A DNA stretch of 64,000 nt from Halobacillus mangrovi (GTDB lineage: Bacteria; Bacillota; Bacilli; Bacillales; Halobacillaceae). Below the pieces are notes generated by a model. It had not been told where the DNA came from. It was given only the letters and a program-made list of their open reading frames with translations, and searched no databases. The translations under genes were made by a program, and so were the position numbers. Shown here one piece after another: positions 40,359 through 52,160 of the stretch (its first letter is position 1; every line of letters starts with the position of its first letter). The stretch covers positions 1,488,001-1,552,000 of the forward strand of contig NZ_CP020772.1 of NCBI RefSeq assembly GCF_002097535.1, in the 5' to 3' direction.

Positions 40359-40397
40359 ACGCCTTTCTGTTCTCTGAACCAGAAAGGCGTTTTTTTA
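40359..40397 (+). terminator. Terminator of SAM riboswitch 2
   Basis: ACGCCTTTCTG pairs with CAGAAAGGCGT around a ten-base loop, then TTTTTT; it ends 12 nt before metN. Confidence 0.93.
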
Positions 40398-40409
40398 TGG
40401 AGGGACAAC

Positions 40410-41435
40410 ATGATTACAATCAAAGGCTTATCCAAAGTATTTCATACAAAAGATAAACAGGTAACTGCTGTAGATAACCTCGATCTTTCAATAAAAAAAG
40501 GGGAAATCTACGGTGTGATCGGATACAGTGGTGCCGGTAAAAGTACGTTTATAAGGTTATTGAATCGACTGGAAGATCCTACGGACGGTAAGGTGACCAT
40601 CAATGATCAGGAACTGACCTCCCTGAGAAAAGGGAAGTTGAGAGTAGCGCGTCAGGAAATTGGGATGATTTTTCAGCACTTCAACTTACTTTGGTCTAGA
40701 ACCGTTCATGATAATATCGCTTTTCCTCTGGAAATTGCCGGTACACCAAAAGCAGAAAGGCAAAAAAGAGTCGATGAATTAATAGACTTGGTGGGATTAA
40801 GCGGTCGTGGAAATTCATATCCTTCTCAGCTTAGTGGAGGGCAAAAACAGAGAGTAGGTATTGCTCGTGCTTTAGCAAATAACCCTAAAGTGCTTCTTTG
40901 CGACGAAGCAACCTCCGCTCTTGACCCTGAGACGACAGATTCAATTTTGGATCTGCTTGTAGATATCAACGAAAAATTAGGGCTGACTATAGTTCTGATC
41001 ACTCATGAAATGCACGTTATTCGCAAAATTTGTCACCAGGTGGCAGTTATGGAAGAAGGGAAGATCGTCGAGCAGGGAGATGTTCTAGATGTTTTCCTTC
41101 ATCCAAAACAGCAAGTGACGAAGAAATTCGTTGATCAGGTTATGGGAGATCCAGAAAAAGAACACTCCCTGGGACTTATAAAAGACAATTATAAGAGTGG
41201 GGAGATCGTAAGACTACACTTCGTTGGTGACAGTGCGAACCAAGCATTGATTAGTGATCTATCTAGAAAGTTTGAACTAGATGTCAACATTTTGCATGGT
41301 AAGATCACTCAAACGCAAAAAGGTGCCTATGGAACCATGTTTGTTCAACTTGAAGGTACTAAAGAAGAAATTAACCGGGCGATCCAGTACATCAAAGAAA
41401 CGTCAGTAGAAGTGGAGGTGAACCCGAATGTTTAA
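40410..41435 (+). CDS. metN: Methionine ABC transporter ATP-binding protein MetN
   Basis: The 341-residue ATPase powers D/L-methionine import. Walker A is GYSGAGKST, the Q-loop region IGMIFQHFNLLWSRTV, the signature LSGGQKQRVGIARAL, Walker B VLLCDEATSALD and the H-loop LITHEMHV. A C-terminal NIL domain (from ~265, EIVRLHFVGDSANQALISDLSRKF) senses methionine and inhibits transport. GGAGGG precedes the ATG, and metP starts within its last eight bases. Controlled by the tandem SAM riboswitches. Confidence 0.97.
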   Translation: MITIKGLSKVFHTKDKQVTAVDNLDLSIKKGEIYGVIGYSGAGKSTFIRLLNRLEDPTDGKVTINDQELTSLRKGKLRVARQEIGMIFQHFNLLWSRTVHDNIAFPLEIAGTPKAERQKRVDELIDLVGLSGRGNSYPSQLSGGQKQRVGIARALANNPKVLLCDEATSALDPETTDSILDLLVDINEKLGLTIVLITHEMHVIRKICHQVAVMEEGKIVEQGDVLDVFLHPKQQVTKKFVDQVMGDPEKEHSLGLIKDNYKSGEIVRLHFVGDSANQALISDLSRKFELDVNILHGKITQTQKGAYGTMFVQLEGTKEEINRAIQYIKETSVEVEVNPNV

Positions 41436-42096
41436 TCAATGGTTTCCGAATGTAAGTGTGGAAGACATGATTACGGCTACAAATGAAACATTATATATGA
41501 CTTTAGTTTCTGTAGCAGGAACATTTATTATCGGGCTGTTCCTTGGGTTGCTGCTCTTTTTGTCTGGTCCAGGAGGGCTTTGGCAGAACAAGGTTTTAAA
41601 TATGATTACAGCATCGGTTGTTAACGTGTTCCGTGCGATTCCTTTCATTATATTAATTTTACTATTATTCCCATTCACTGACTTCTTAATGGGAACCATC
41701 CGTGGTCCAAAAGCAGCGTTACCCGCTCTTATTATCGGGGGAGCCCCATTCTATGCTCGTTTAGTTGAGATCGCCCTGAAAGAGGTAAACAAAGGGGTGG
41801 TAGAAGCGGCGAAAGCAATGGGGGCAAAATACTCAACCATTATCTTTAAAGTACTGCTTCCGGAATCGATGCCAGCCTTAATATCAGGAATCACAGTGAC
41901 GGCGATCGCTTTGATCGGCTACACAGCAGTTGCAGGAGCTATTGGGGCTGGTGGTTTAGGTGACTTTGCTTATTTCTACGGGTTTCAGCGTAGTAACTGG
42001 GATGTTGTATTTATTTGTACTATTCTAATCATCATTATTGTGTTCATTTTCCAATTCCTCGGAGATCTTATTACCCGTAAATTGGATAAAAGATAA
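41428..42096 (+). CDS. metP: Methionine ABC transporter permease MetP
   Basis: The 222-residue membrane protein has five helices and the ABC permease coupling loop EVNKGVVEAAKAMGAKYSTIIFKVLLPESMPALISG. NVFRAIPFIILILLLFPFTDF is typical of MetI/MetP. It forms the homodimeric channel for MetN and MetQ. The start overlaps metN by eight bases, indicating translational coupling. Confidence 0.96.
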   Translation: MFNQWFPNVSVEDMITATNETLYMTLVSVAGTFIIGLFLGLLLFLSGPGGLWQNKVLNMITASVVNVFRAIPFIILILLLFPFTDFLMGTIRGPKAALPALIIGGAPFYARLVEIALKEVNKGVVEAAKAMGAKYSTIIFKVLLPESMPALISGITVTAIALIGYTAVAGAIGAGGLGDFAYFYGFQRSNWDVVFICTILIIIIVFIFQFLGDLITRKLDKR

Positions 42097-42122
42097 ATAT
42101 AAAATAAAGGGAGAGTTTTAAA

Positions 42123-42977
42123 ATGAAAAAATTATGGACAGCCGCATTGGCCTTATTATTTGTACTTGTACTCGCTGCATGTGGGTCTTCTGAAGAAAAT
42201 GCATCAGGTTCTGAAGAAAGCAGCGGAGAGGAAAGCTCTGAGATTAAAGTAGGAGCAACAAGTGTTCCTCATGCTGAAGTATTGGAACAAGCAAAACCTA
42301 TTCTTGAAGAAGAAGGAATTACCTTGAAGATTGAAGAATATCAGGACTACATTCTTCCGAATAAAGATTTGGCTGAAGGACGTATAGATGCAAACTACTT
42401 TCAAACCATTCCTTATTTAGAGCTGCAAGAAGAAGAGAATGACTATGACTTTGCAAATCTTGGCGGTATTCATATTGAACCAATTGGAGTTTACTCTCAA
42501 AAGTATGACAATCTTGAAGATATTGAAGAAGGCACAACACTAGTCATGAGCCGTTCTGTTTCAACACATGGCCGTGTTCTTTCCTTGTTAGAAAAAGAAG
42601 GGCTTATTAAGCTGGATGAGAGTGTTGAAAAAGTAGACGCAACGGTTGATGATATTGTAGAAAATCCGAAGAACCTTGAATTTGATACAGGCGTAGATGC
42701 TGCTAACCTACCTGAAGTTTATAAACGTGAGGAAGAGGTGCTTGCTGCAATTAATACAAACTATGCTATTGAAGCAGGGCTTTCCCCTCAGGAAGATGCG
42801 ATCATTCTTGAAGGCACTGATTCTCCTTATGTAAATGTGGTAGCAGCTCAAAGTAAAGATAAAGATTCCGAAGCACTAAATAAGCTAGTAGAGGTTCTTC
42901 GTTCTGAAGAAATTCAAACTTTCATTAAAGAAGAATATGATGGAGCAGTTGTACCTGTAGAAGGAGCATCTGAATAA
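42123..42977 (+). CDS. metQ: Methionine-binding lipoprotein MetQ
   Basis: The 284-residue lipoprotein has a signal ending LVLVLAACGS (Cys20 lipidated), a Ser/Glu-rich tether and a NLPA/MetQ domain: IKVGATSVPHAEVLEQAKPILEEEG, LPNKDLAEGRIDANYFQTIPYL, GIHIEPIGVYS and ALSPQEDAIILEG-like NYAIEAGLSPQEDAI. It hands methionine to MetP. Strongly acidic, as expected in a halophile. AAAGGGAGAG precedes the ATG. Confidence 0.96.
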   Translation: MKKLWTAALALLFVLVLAACGSSEENASGSEESSGEESSEIKVGATSVPHAEVLEQAKPILEEEGITLKIEEYQDYILPNKDLAEGRIDANYFQTIPYLELQEEENDYDFANLGGIHIEPIGVYSQKYDNLEDIEEGTTLVMSRSVSTHGRVLSLLEKEGLIKLDESVEKVDATVDDIVENPKNLEFDTGVDAANLPEVYKREEEVLAAINTNYAIEAGLSPQEDAIILEGTDSPYVNVVAAQSKDKDSEALNKLVEVLRSEEIQTFIKEEYDGAVVPVEGASE

Positions 42978-42990
42978 GCGGATAAAATAG

Positions 42991-43031
42991 GTGATTGCGG
43001 TTTATACTAACCGCAGTCACTTATTTTTTTT
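42991..43031 (+). terminator. Terminator between metQ and yurZ
   Basis: GTGATTGCGGTT pairs with AACCGCAGTCAC (one mismatch) around six bases, followed by TTATTTTTTTT. The yurZ ribosome site begins straight after. Confidence 0.85.
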
Positions 43032-43044
43032 GGAGGTTATGATG

Positions 43045-43410
43045 ATGCCAGAACAAGAAATGAATTGGACACAAGCTTATCTGCATGATTATAAGGAAGG
43101 AATGGGAATATTTTCAGAACGCATGCCTGAAGTCTCCCATCAGTTTAGTCAATTTTCCGAAGCCTGCTTCAAAGAAGGAGAACTATCCAAGAAGCAAAAA
43201 CAATTAATGGCATTAGGAATTAGTATCGTAGCTCAAGATGAATATTGCATGATTTATCACACGAAGGGGTGTGTAGATCAAGGGGCTAGTGAAAAAGAAG
43301 TATTAGAGGCATGTGGTGTAGCGGCAGCTTTTGGCGGGGGAGCTGCTCTCAGTCAGGCTGTTACTCTAGTGCAAGAAGCTTACGCAGATCTTACGACAAA
43401 CTTGAATTAA
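43045..43410 (+). CDS. yurZ: Carboxymuconolactone decarboxylase-like protein YurZ
   Basis: GGAGG stands 8 nt before the third of three consecutive ATG codons, taken as start. The 121-residue protein is an AhpD-like/CMD helical fold: FSEACFKEGELSKKQKQLMALGISIV, YCMIYHTKGCVDQGASEKEVLEACGVAAAFGGGAAL. AhpD members carry CxxC followed by His; here the segment reads EYCMIYHTKGC, so only one Cys and the His are kept. Enzymatic role unknown; the place between met and suf matches B. subtilis. Confidence 0.87.
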   Translation: MPEQEMNWTQAYLHDYKEGMGIFSERMPEVSHQFSQFSEACFKEGELSKKQKQLMALGISIVAQDEYCMIYHTKGCVDQGASEKEVLEACGVAAAFGGGAALSQAVTLVQEAYADLTTNLN

Positions 43411-43511
43411 TTGAATAGTTAGAAAAAAGAAGCAAATCGATGGTATTAACTATATGATGAAGAATCAAACGCTTACATGAATGAAATTCATTTGAAAATA
43501 CTCATTTCCAG

Positions 43512-43537
43512 GTTTATTTACAATTTGTTCCGGGTAA
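43512..43537 (+). promoter_or_regulatory. Sigma-B-type promoter candidate
   Basis: GTTTAT and GGGTAA are 14 nt apart, five of six bases correct in each box, 50 nt before the small gene at 43590. Confidence 0.5.
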
Positions 43538-43589
43538 TTGTTTTATGATAATCTGAATTGTGTAAATAATCTGAAAGGGTGGATTCGTT

Positions 43590-43778
43590 ATTAGTGACGA
43601 TCTGAATTTGAATTATACTGCTGAGATGGATAAAGCCATGCACAAAGCGCATAACATGAGTTATGCGGAGTACAGCAGAAAGTTAGATACCCGATTAAAA
43701 GTGGAAGAAAAACGTCAACGCGAATTCGAACAAAGTCAAAAAATGTTTGCAGAAGTAGAACGCCAATTGCATAAATAA
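43590..43778 (+). CDS. Small charged helical protein (62 aa), possible ATT start
   Basis: The frame opens after a stop at 43571 and has no ATG, GTG or TTG near a ribosome site; ATT at 43590 lies 7 nt after AAAGGGTGG. TTG at 43608 and ATG at 43626 are alternatives. The protein has a clear amphipathic, coiled-coil-like makeup (MSYAEYSRKLDTRLKVEEKRQREFEQSQKMFAEVERQL). I do not recognise the family. It ends before a strong terminator and has a possible sigma-B promoter, so a stress role is possible. Confidence 0.55.
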   Translation: MSDDLNLNYTAEMDKAMHKAHNMSYAEYSRKLDTRLKVEEKRQREFEQSQKMFAEVERQLHK

Positions 43779-43784
43779 AGATCG

Positions 43785-43816
43785 AATCAGGTAACCTTTA
43801 GTTACCTGATTTTTTC
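43785..43816 (+). terminator. Terminator after the small charged protein
   Basis: AATCAGGTAAC pairs with GTTACCTGATT around five bases, then TTTT. Confidence 0.92.
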
Positions 43817-44020
43817 ATGTTATAATGACATAGAATTTGTATATAATTTTGTTGGAAAAGCTCGAAGAATGTAGGAGTTTGAGCGGTTTTGTATCAATAG
43901 TAAAAAGTTGATATCAATTTCTATATGATATAAGATTGTAATGAGAATAAATTGAGAATGGTTCTTTGATCCATATTCAACCAGCAAAATTCCTAATAAT
44001 AGATACTGGAGGTATTAACT
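43817..44020. other. Promoter region of the suf operon
   Basis: A/T-rich DNA with several -10-like boxes (TATAAT at 43819 and 43845 area). GATATCAATTTCTATATGATAT near 43910 is an imperfect inverted repeat. I cannot name the regulator; no convincing Fur box. Confidence 0.3.
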
Positions 44021-44806
44021 ATGGCAGGATCAACTTTAGAAATTAAAGATCTTCACGTAGAGATCGAGGGTCAAGAAATCCTAAAAGGTGTTAATCTTAC
44101 AATCAACGGCGGTGAATTCCACGCTGTTATGGGACCTAACGGAACAGGTAAATCTACTTTGGCTTCCGCAATCATGGGTCACCCTAAATATGAAGTAACA
44201 AAAGGCGAAATCTTGCTTGATGGCGAGAACGTTCTTGAAATGGAAGTAGACGAGCGTGCACAAGCTGGACTATTCCTTGCTATGCAATACCCTAGTGAAA
44301 TCAGTGGAGTCACAAACTCTGACTTCCTTCGCTCAGCAATCAATGCTCAACGTGAAGAAGGCGATGAAATCTCCCTGATGAAATTCATTAAAGATATGGA
44401 TTCTAAGATGGACACGTTAGACATGGACAAAAACATGGCGCAGCGTTACTTGAACGAAGGCTTCTCCGGCGGTGAGAAGAAACGTAATGAAATTTTGCAA
44501 TTGATGATGATTCAACCAGCTATCGCAATCCTTGACGAGATCGACTCCGGTCTTGATATTGATGCGCTGAAAGTCGTTTCCAAAGGGATCAACGAGATGC
44601 GTAACGACGCATTCGGCTGCCTAATCATTACACACTATCAGCGTCTTCTTAACTACATCACTCCAGACAATGTACACGTGATGATGCAAGGGCGTGTAGT
44701 TAAATCTGGCGGACCTGAACTTGCTCAACGTCTTGAAGAAGAAGGTTATGAGTGGATTAAAGAAGAGCTAGGAATTGAAGATGAGACGGTAGGACAAAAA
44801 GCGTAA
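44021..44806 (+). CDS. sufC: Fe-S assembly ATPase SufC
   Basis: The 261-residue ABC-type ATPase drives the SufBCD scaffold that builds Fe-S clusters. Walker A is GPNGTGKST, the Q-loop [13 protein letters not shown], the signature [10 protein letters not shown] and Walker [12 protein letters not shown], all of SufC type. First gene of sufC-sufD-sufS-sufU-sufB, with 19 nt to sufD. CTGGAGG precedes the ATG. Confidence 0.97.
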   Translation: MAGSTLEIKDLHVEIEGQEILKGVNLTINGGEFHAVMGPNGTGKSTLASAIMGHPKYEVTKGEILLDGENVLEMEVDERAQAGLFLAMQYPSEISGVTNSDFLRSAINAQREEGDEISLMKFIKDMDSKMDTLDMDKNMAQRYLNEGFSGGEKKRNEILQLMMIQPAIAILDEIDSGLDIDALKVVSKGINEMRNDAFGCLIITHYQRLLNYITPDNVHVMMQGRVVKSGGPELAQRLEEEGYEWIKEELGIEDETVGQKA

Positions 44807-44825
44807 TCAAGATAGGAGGGTTAAC

Positions 44826-47786
<2,961 letters not shown>

Positions 47787-47819
47787 ACCTGCTTCAATAC
47801 CAAAAGGAGGTATATTATC

Positions 47820-49217
47820 ATGGCTAAAAAAGCGCCAGAAGTCGGAGAGTACCAATATGGGTTCCATGAGAAAGATGTTTCGATCTTCCGTACCCAAAAA
47901 GGTTTAACGAAAGAAGTAGTTGAACAGATCTCCAATTATAAAGAGGAACCTAAGTGGATGCTTGACTTCCGTCTTAAGTCTCTAGAGCAGTTTTATAAAA
48001 TGCCAATGCCTCAATGGGGCGGCGATTTGTCCGAATTAAACTTTGATGATATTACGTATTACGTGAAGCCTTCTGAACGTTCTGAGCGTTCTTGGGACGA
48101 GGTTCCAGAAGAAATTAAGAATACCTTTGATCGTCTTGGAATTCCAGAAGCGGAGCAAAAATACCTTGCCGGTGTTTCCGCTCAGTATGAATCCGAGGTT
48201 GTTTATCACAATATGGAGAAAGACCTTGAAGAATTAGGTGTTATCTTTAAAGATACAGACTCAGCTCTAAAAGAGAATGAAGATATCTTTAAAGAATACT
48301 TCGGTAAAGTGATTCCTCCATCTGATAACAAATTCGCAGCGTTGAACTCTGCAGTATGGTCCGGAGGCTCCTTCATTTATGTGCCGAAAGACACGAAGGT
48401 AGAAACACCACTGCAAGCGTACTTCCGTATTAACTCTGAAAATATGGGGCAGTTCGAGCGTACGTTAATCATTGCAGACGAAGGATCTTCTGTACACTAT
48501 GTAGAGGGTTGTACAGCACCTACGTACTCTTCAAGCTCTCTACACAGTGCGGTAGTAGAAATCTTTGTGAAAGATAACGCTTATTGTCGTTATACAACGA
48601 TCCAGAACTGGGCAAACAACGTTTATAACCTGGTTACAAAACGTGCGGTAGCTGAGTCTAACGCAACGATGGAATGGGTTGATGGTAACCTTGGATCCAA
48701 GCTTACGATGAAGTATCCTGCTGTTCTCCTTAAAGGTGAAGGAGCACGAGGAATGACTCTATCCATCGCACTTGCCGGTAAAGGCCAGCACCAGGATGCA
48801 GGAGCCAAAATGCACCACTTGGCGCCAAATACGTCCTCAACGATCGTTTCTAAATCCATCTCTAAACATGGTGGTAAAGTAACGTATCGTGGTATTGTCC
48901 AATTTGGACGAAAAGCTGAAGGTGCTCGTTCCAACGTTGAATGTGATACGTTGATTATGGATAACGAGTCTACTTCAGATACGATTCCTTATAACGAAAT
49001 CATGAATGAGAACATCTCTCTAGAGCACGAAGCGAAAGTTTCTAAAGTCTCTGAAGAGCAATTGTTCTATCTAATGAGTCGAGGCATCTCTGAAGAAGAG
49101 GCGACTGAAATGATCGTCATGGGCTTCATCGAGCCATTCACAAAAGAGCTGCCAATGGAATATGCCGTAGAAATGAACCGTCTGATCAAATTCGAAATGG
49201 AAGGTTCTATTGGTTAA
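47820..49217 (+). CDS. sufB: Fe-S scaffold protein SufB
   Basis: A 465-residue protein, partner of SufC and SufD. The SufB end with [56 protein letters not shown] is diagnostic; [25 protein letters not shown] holds the Cys that takes sulfur in some homologues. The cluster is built at the SufB-SufD interface. Last gene of the suf operon with a strong terminator 11 nt after the stop. AAAAGGAGG precedes the ATG. Confidence 0.97.
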   Translation: MAKKAPEVGEYQYGFHEKDVSIFRTQKGLTKEVVEQISNYKEEPKWMLDFRLKSLEQFYKMPMPQWGGDLSELNFDDITYYVKPSERSERSWDEVPEEIKNTFDRLGIPEAEQKYLAGVSAQYESEVVYHNMEKDLEELGVIFKDTDSALKENEDIFKEYFGKVIPPSDNKFAALNSAVWSGGSFIYVPKDTKVETPLQAYFRINSENMGQFERTLIIADEGSSVHYVEGCTAPTYSSSSLHSAVVEIFVKDNAYCRYTTIQNWANNVYNLVTKRAVAESNATMEWVDGNLGSKLTMKYPAVLLKGEGARGMTLSIALAGKGQHQDAGAKMHHLAPNTSSTIVSKSISKHGGKVTYRGIVQFGRKAEGARSNVECDTLIMDNESTSDTIPYNEIMNENISLEHEAKVSKVSEEQLFYLMSRGISEEEATEMIVMGFIEPFTKELPMEYAVEMNRLIKFEMEGSIG

Positions 49218-49227
49218 AAAAAATTAG

Positions 49228-49264
49228 ACCCTTATCCCAACAATGCTTGGGATAAGGGTTTTTA
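49228..49264 (+). terminator. Terminator of the suf operon
   Basis: ACCCTTATCCCAA and TTGGGATAAGGGT pair around six bases with a T run. Confidence 0.94.
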
Positions 49265-49378
49265 TTTCTATTAACTCACGTTAGGTTTTATTAGGGGAAT
49301 TATTCAACTATATGGCAGGATAGTGAAAGAATTGTTTTAGGGCTGTTTAAAAGTTTCCGTTGTCATAGATAGAACTAG

Positions 49379-49475
49379 GAGGATCATTCGCATGTGCTAA
49401 GTCTCCTCAGACTACGTCTTCCGGGGTCTCACCTATCATGGTCATCCCACAGGAGTCTCACAATTTCTCGGACCT
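49379..49475. repeat. MITE-like repeat, copy B (decayed)
   Basis: Shared blocks with the complement of copy C: TCTCCTCAGAC, CCGGGGTCTCACCTA and CCACAGGAGTCTCACAA. Many changes and no clean ends, so it is an old copy in the opposite orientation to copy C. Confidence 0.5.
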
Positions 49476-49651
49476 CCTTCGTTTATGAGAAGTACGGAAG
49501 CATATCGGGTTCACTATTCTAACCCTTATTAATACACGCTTAAGATATTAAAAAGTCCTTCTGTGACGCCAGTAAATAGTATGAATATTAGAAATCTCCT
49601 GAAAGCCGGATGCTTTCATATTTCGATGAGTTCGCTCATTACTTAATGAGT
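49476..49651. other. Spacer between two repeat copies
   Basis: No gene or clear signal seen in this 176-bp stretch apart from GATGAGTTCGCTCATTACTTAATGAG, where CTCATT and AATGAG can pair. Confidence 0.3.
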
Positions 49652-49781
49652 GGGTGGATGGAAAACGTCGAGACTCCCGCGGGAGAAGGAGCTAGGCGAG
49701 ACCCCACAAGGAGCATAGCGACTGAGGAGGCTTGCCAGTCCCCCCCCCCCCGCAGGAAAGCGAGTCGTTTTCCATTCACCC
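49652..49781. repeat. MITE-like repeat, copy C (most complete)
   Basis: Ends are near-perfect inverted repeats: GGTGGATGGAAAACGTCGAG at the left and the complement of GGTGAATGGAAAACGACTC at the right. Inside are CTCCCGCGGGAG, GCTAGGCGAGACCCC, GGAGCATAGCGACTGAGGAGG and a run of 12 C (49740-49751). No coding potential. Confidence 0.7.
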
Positions 49782-49885
49782 CTTCCCTTTAAATCGTAAC
49801 GGACCCTTTTGAAGCAATGAAAAGCCCCTCCTTCATCTTAAAGCAGGGGCTTACTCATGCGCATATATCTAATAACAACAGAGAA

Positions 49886-51106
49886 CTAGTGCTTGGTGTG
49901 TGGAAGACTTTCTTCCAGGTTTAGTTCATCCATAAGGTTGGACAATTCATCCAGCAACAATTGATAAATCGCTTTAGTATGCTTTTTCTTACTATCAATA
50001 TTTTCACGGTATTTATTAAACATCTCGAGCCAATCCTTTAGGTCGTTAATTTCACCTAACTGTCTCTGGAACGACTTAAAATACTTTGCTTCTTGCTTGT
50101 AATCAGATGCATAAATTTCGTGAAGGGCATTATGAATGTATCTGATTTTTTTAGAAATAATTCGAACGGAGTGTAAGGCATCTAAGGTATGTTTATCATT
50201 ATGATCCTGTTTTGAAGACAATTCTAAATACTTTTCAACGGCTTGAGCAAATCCGTTTTCGAAATCCTGGATCCTCTCTTCCACTAGTAGAGGCAGCACA
50301 TAATAGCGAATTTCCTGATCTTTAAAATGCTTCCATTGCTCTACAAACGTTTCATTGATAATTTTCGGAAGCTTACTTTTAAGATTCTTGTGATGTTTAA
50401 TCTTTTTCTTTCCTGCCTGATCACTGAGCTGGCGATAAACTTCCTCATACTGCTCCTTAGAAGTTTTCTCTGCACGTTCTTTGAACTCGTCCATAAACAC
50501 CTCGCTCTCTCTTACTTTGCCTAAGCGTTTATGAGCAGCATTTAAACGATCCAATAATGGATGGTTGGTGACCTGGATAAACTCCATCAGAGCACGGATC
50601 TTACGTCCATTGACACGAGCCTGATGCACACTTTCCTCATCTTCTTGTTCAAGGGAAAGTTCACAATACTCCAGGTAACTACTAACTAACCCCTGCATGT
50701 ATACCCTCCAGCGGTTTACCACTTGTTCATTACCCTCTCCAAGACAATCTTCACAAACGAATGCTTTTTTAACGGATACCAGAGTATCTGAGGATCCGCA
50801 AATTTCACACACTTGAACTTCGTCTTGCCAGACCGCATAGTCATGATCTGTCGTAATATCAATTTTCTTTTCTTGATTCCAATCCAATTCATTCTTATAA
50901 TTGGCGGGAATAAGTAAGCGCCCCTGGCTGTCCAGCGCCTTAAATGCTTCGTTTTCCTCAGTAGTTTTAGAAAGCTTAAGTTCTTTTTTGAGACTTAAAG
51001 GTCCAAGCTTAAGATTTTTGTTAGAAAATTCTACCTGGTTTCTTATTTCCTTAGGAATTACCAGCCTGCCCCTATGATCGATCTGTCTTATATAATGATC
51101 ACTCAT
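49886..51106 (-). CDS. AbrB-like/zinc-ribbon/CHAD fusion protein
   Basis: A 406-residue soluble protein with an unusual order. Residues 1-90 carry two AbrB/SpoVT-like swapped-hairpin motifs, IDHRGRLVIPKEIR and LDSQGRLLIPANYK. Residues ~98-120 form a CxxC...CxxC zinc ribbon (CEICGSSD, CEDCLG). From ~135 to 395 is a CHAD domain with its conserved His/Arg/Lys helices VHQARVNGRKIRALMEFI and LHSVRIISKKIRYIHNAL. CHAD domains bind polyphosphate. The AbrB parts suggest DNA binding, so it may link polyphosphate to chromosomal DNA or transcription. No ppk or ppx is near. Confidence 0.83.
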   Translation of the reverse strand: MSDHYIRQIDHRGRLVIPKEIRNQVEFSNKNLKLGPLSLKKELKLSKTTEENEAFKALDSQGRLLIPANYKNELDWNQEKKIDITTDHDYAVWQDEVQVCEICGSSDTLVSVKKAFVCEDCLGEGNEQVVNRWRVYMQGLVSSYLEYCELSLEQEDEESVHQARVNGRKIRALMEFIQVTNHPLLDRLNAAHKRLGKVRESEVFMDEFKERAEKTSKEQYEEVYRQLSDQAGKKKIKHHKNLKSKLPKIINETFVEQWKHFKDQEIRYYVLPLLVEERIQDFENGFAQAVEKYLELSSKQDHNDKHTLDALHSVRIISKKIRYIHNALHEIYASDYKQEAKYFKSFQRQLGEINDLKDWLEMFNKYRENIDSKKKHTKAIYQLLLDELSNLMDELNLEESLPHTKH

Positions 51107-51332
51107 AACTTAACGCCTACCTTTTAATAGCTTATATTATTGGTAATTCCCAAAGATAAGTCATTTCTAACAGGTGATTTCAGGTGCGAGCACGTCATAC
51201 TATTCTAGTTTTGTTGAAGTACACGGTCCAAAGCATTTATTTGCCATAGAATCTTAACAGAAGCTCGGATGTTTTAAGAATACAAAACGTGATACTATAA
51301 TATTATCTATAAAGAGATAAAGGATGTTTCAA

Positions 51333-52148
51333 ATGATCATCATCACGATGTTCGTCATAGGATTATTAACAGCATTGATTGGAAGCATCGCAGGATTAGG
51401 CGGCGGTGTAATTTTAGTACCTTCTTTATTATTTTTAGGTGATCATTTCGATTCTTTTGATTGGGTCACTCCTCAATCCATTGTCGGCGTATCATTAGTC
51501 GTCATGATTTTTACAGGCATGTCTTCCGCAATTTCATACATGAGGCATAAGCGAGTAGATAAAAAAGTGGGGATTATTTTTTTGATAGGAAGTGTACCTG
51601 GGGGGATATTAGGTTCGTGGTTGAATCAATATTTTAAGACAGATAGCTTCTCACTATTCTTCGGTATTGTGATGATCCTTGTGTCATTACTGTTCTTCCT
51701 CCCGAGAAAGAGTTCAGATTCTCCGCTCTTCCAAAAGGGCTTAATGAGAGAAAAGGTTCTTGATGGAGAAACCTATACCTATCAGATGCCGATAACCATT
51801 GGTTTATTGTTATCGTTTGCTGTAGGGATGCTTTCAGGTTTACTTGGTATCGGCGGCGGATCACTGATGGTGCCTGCGATGATCCTGCTCTTTCAAATCC
51901 CCCCTCATATAGCGACAGCTACTTCGATGTTCATGATCTTTTTTGCTAGCATATCCAGCTCAGCGACTCATGTCATTATGGGGCATGTGGAATGGGCTTA
52001 TACACTTTATTTTATTCCTGGAGCCTATCTAGGAGGCAGCTTAGGGGCGTGGATCAACCGTAGACTTCATGGACAAGCCGTAGAGTGGTTTTTAAGAGTC
52101 CTGCTGATCTTAATCGGTATCCGCTTAATATGGCAAGGGATCGGATAA
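51333..52148 (+). CDS. yunE: TauE/SafE-family anion exporter (YunE)
   Basis: I choose the ATG at 51333, with AAAGG 9 nt upstream, over that at 51324. The 271-residue protein has about eight helices with the two TauE motifs: GSIAGLGGGVILVPSLLFL and LSGLLGIGGGSLMVPAMILLF, plus SVPGGILGSWLNQ. The family exports sulfite, sulfoacetate or other anions. It is followed after a few bases by the nucleotidase gene yunD, as in B. subtilis. Confidence 0.9.
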   Translation: MIIITMFVIGLLTALIGSIAGLGGGVILVPSLLFLGDHFDSFDWVTPQSIVGVSLVVMIFTGMSSAISYMRHKRVDKKVGIIFLIGSVPGGILGSWLNQYFKTDSFSLFFGIVMILVSLLFFLPRKSSDSPLFQKGLMREKVLDGETYTYQMPITIGLLLSFAVGMLSGLLGIGGGSLMVPAMILLFQIPPHIATATSMFMIFFASISSSATHVIMGHVEWAYTLYFIPGAYLGGSLGAWINRRLHGQAVEWFLRVLLILIGIRLIWQGIG

Positions 52149-52160
52149 GGAGACTTGATG

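Noticed and set aside
49610..49792. 60-codon open frame on the plus strand
   Set aside because: It lies in repeat copy C and crosses the C12 tract; no ribosome site.
49264..49885. Insertion sequence or mobile gene cassette between suf and the CHAD gene
   Set aside because: Only short palindromic repeats are present; no transposase or integrase frame was seen.
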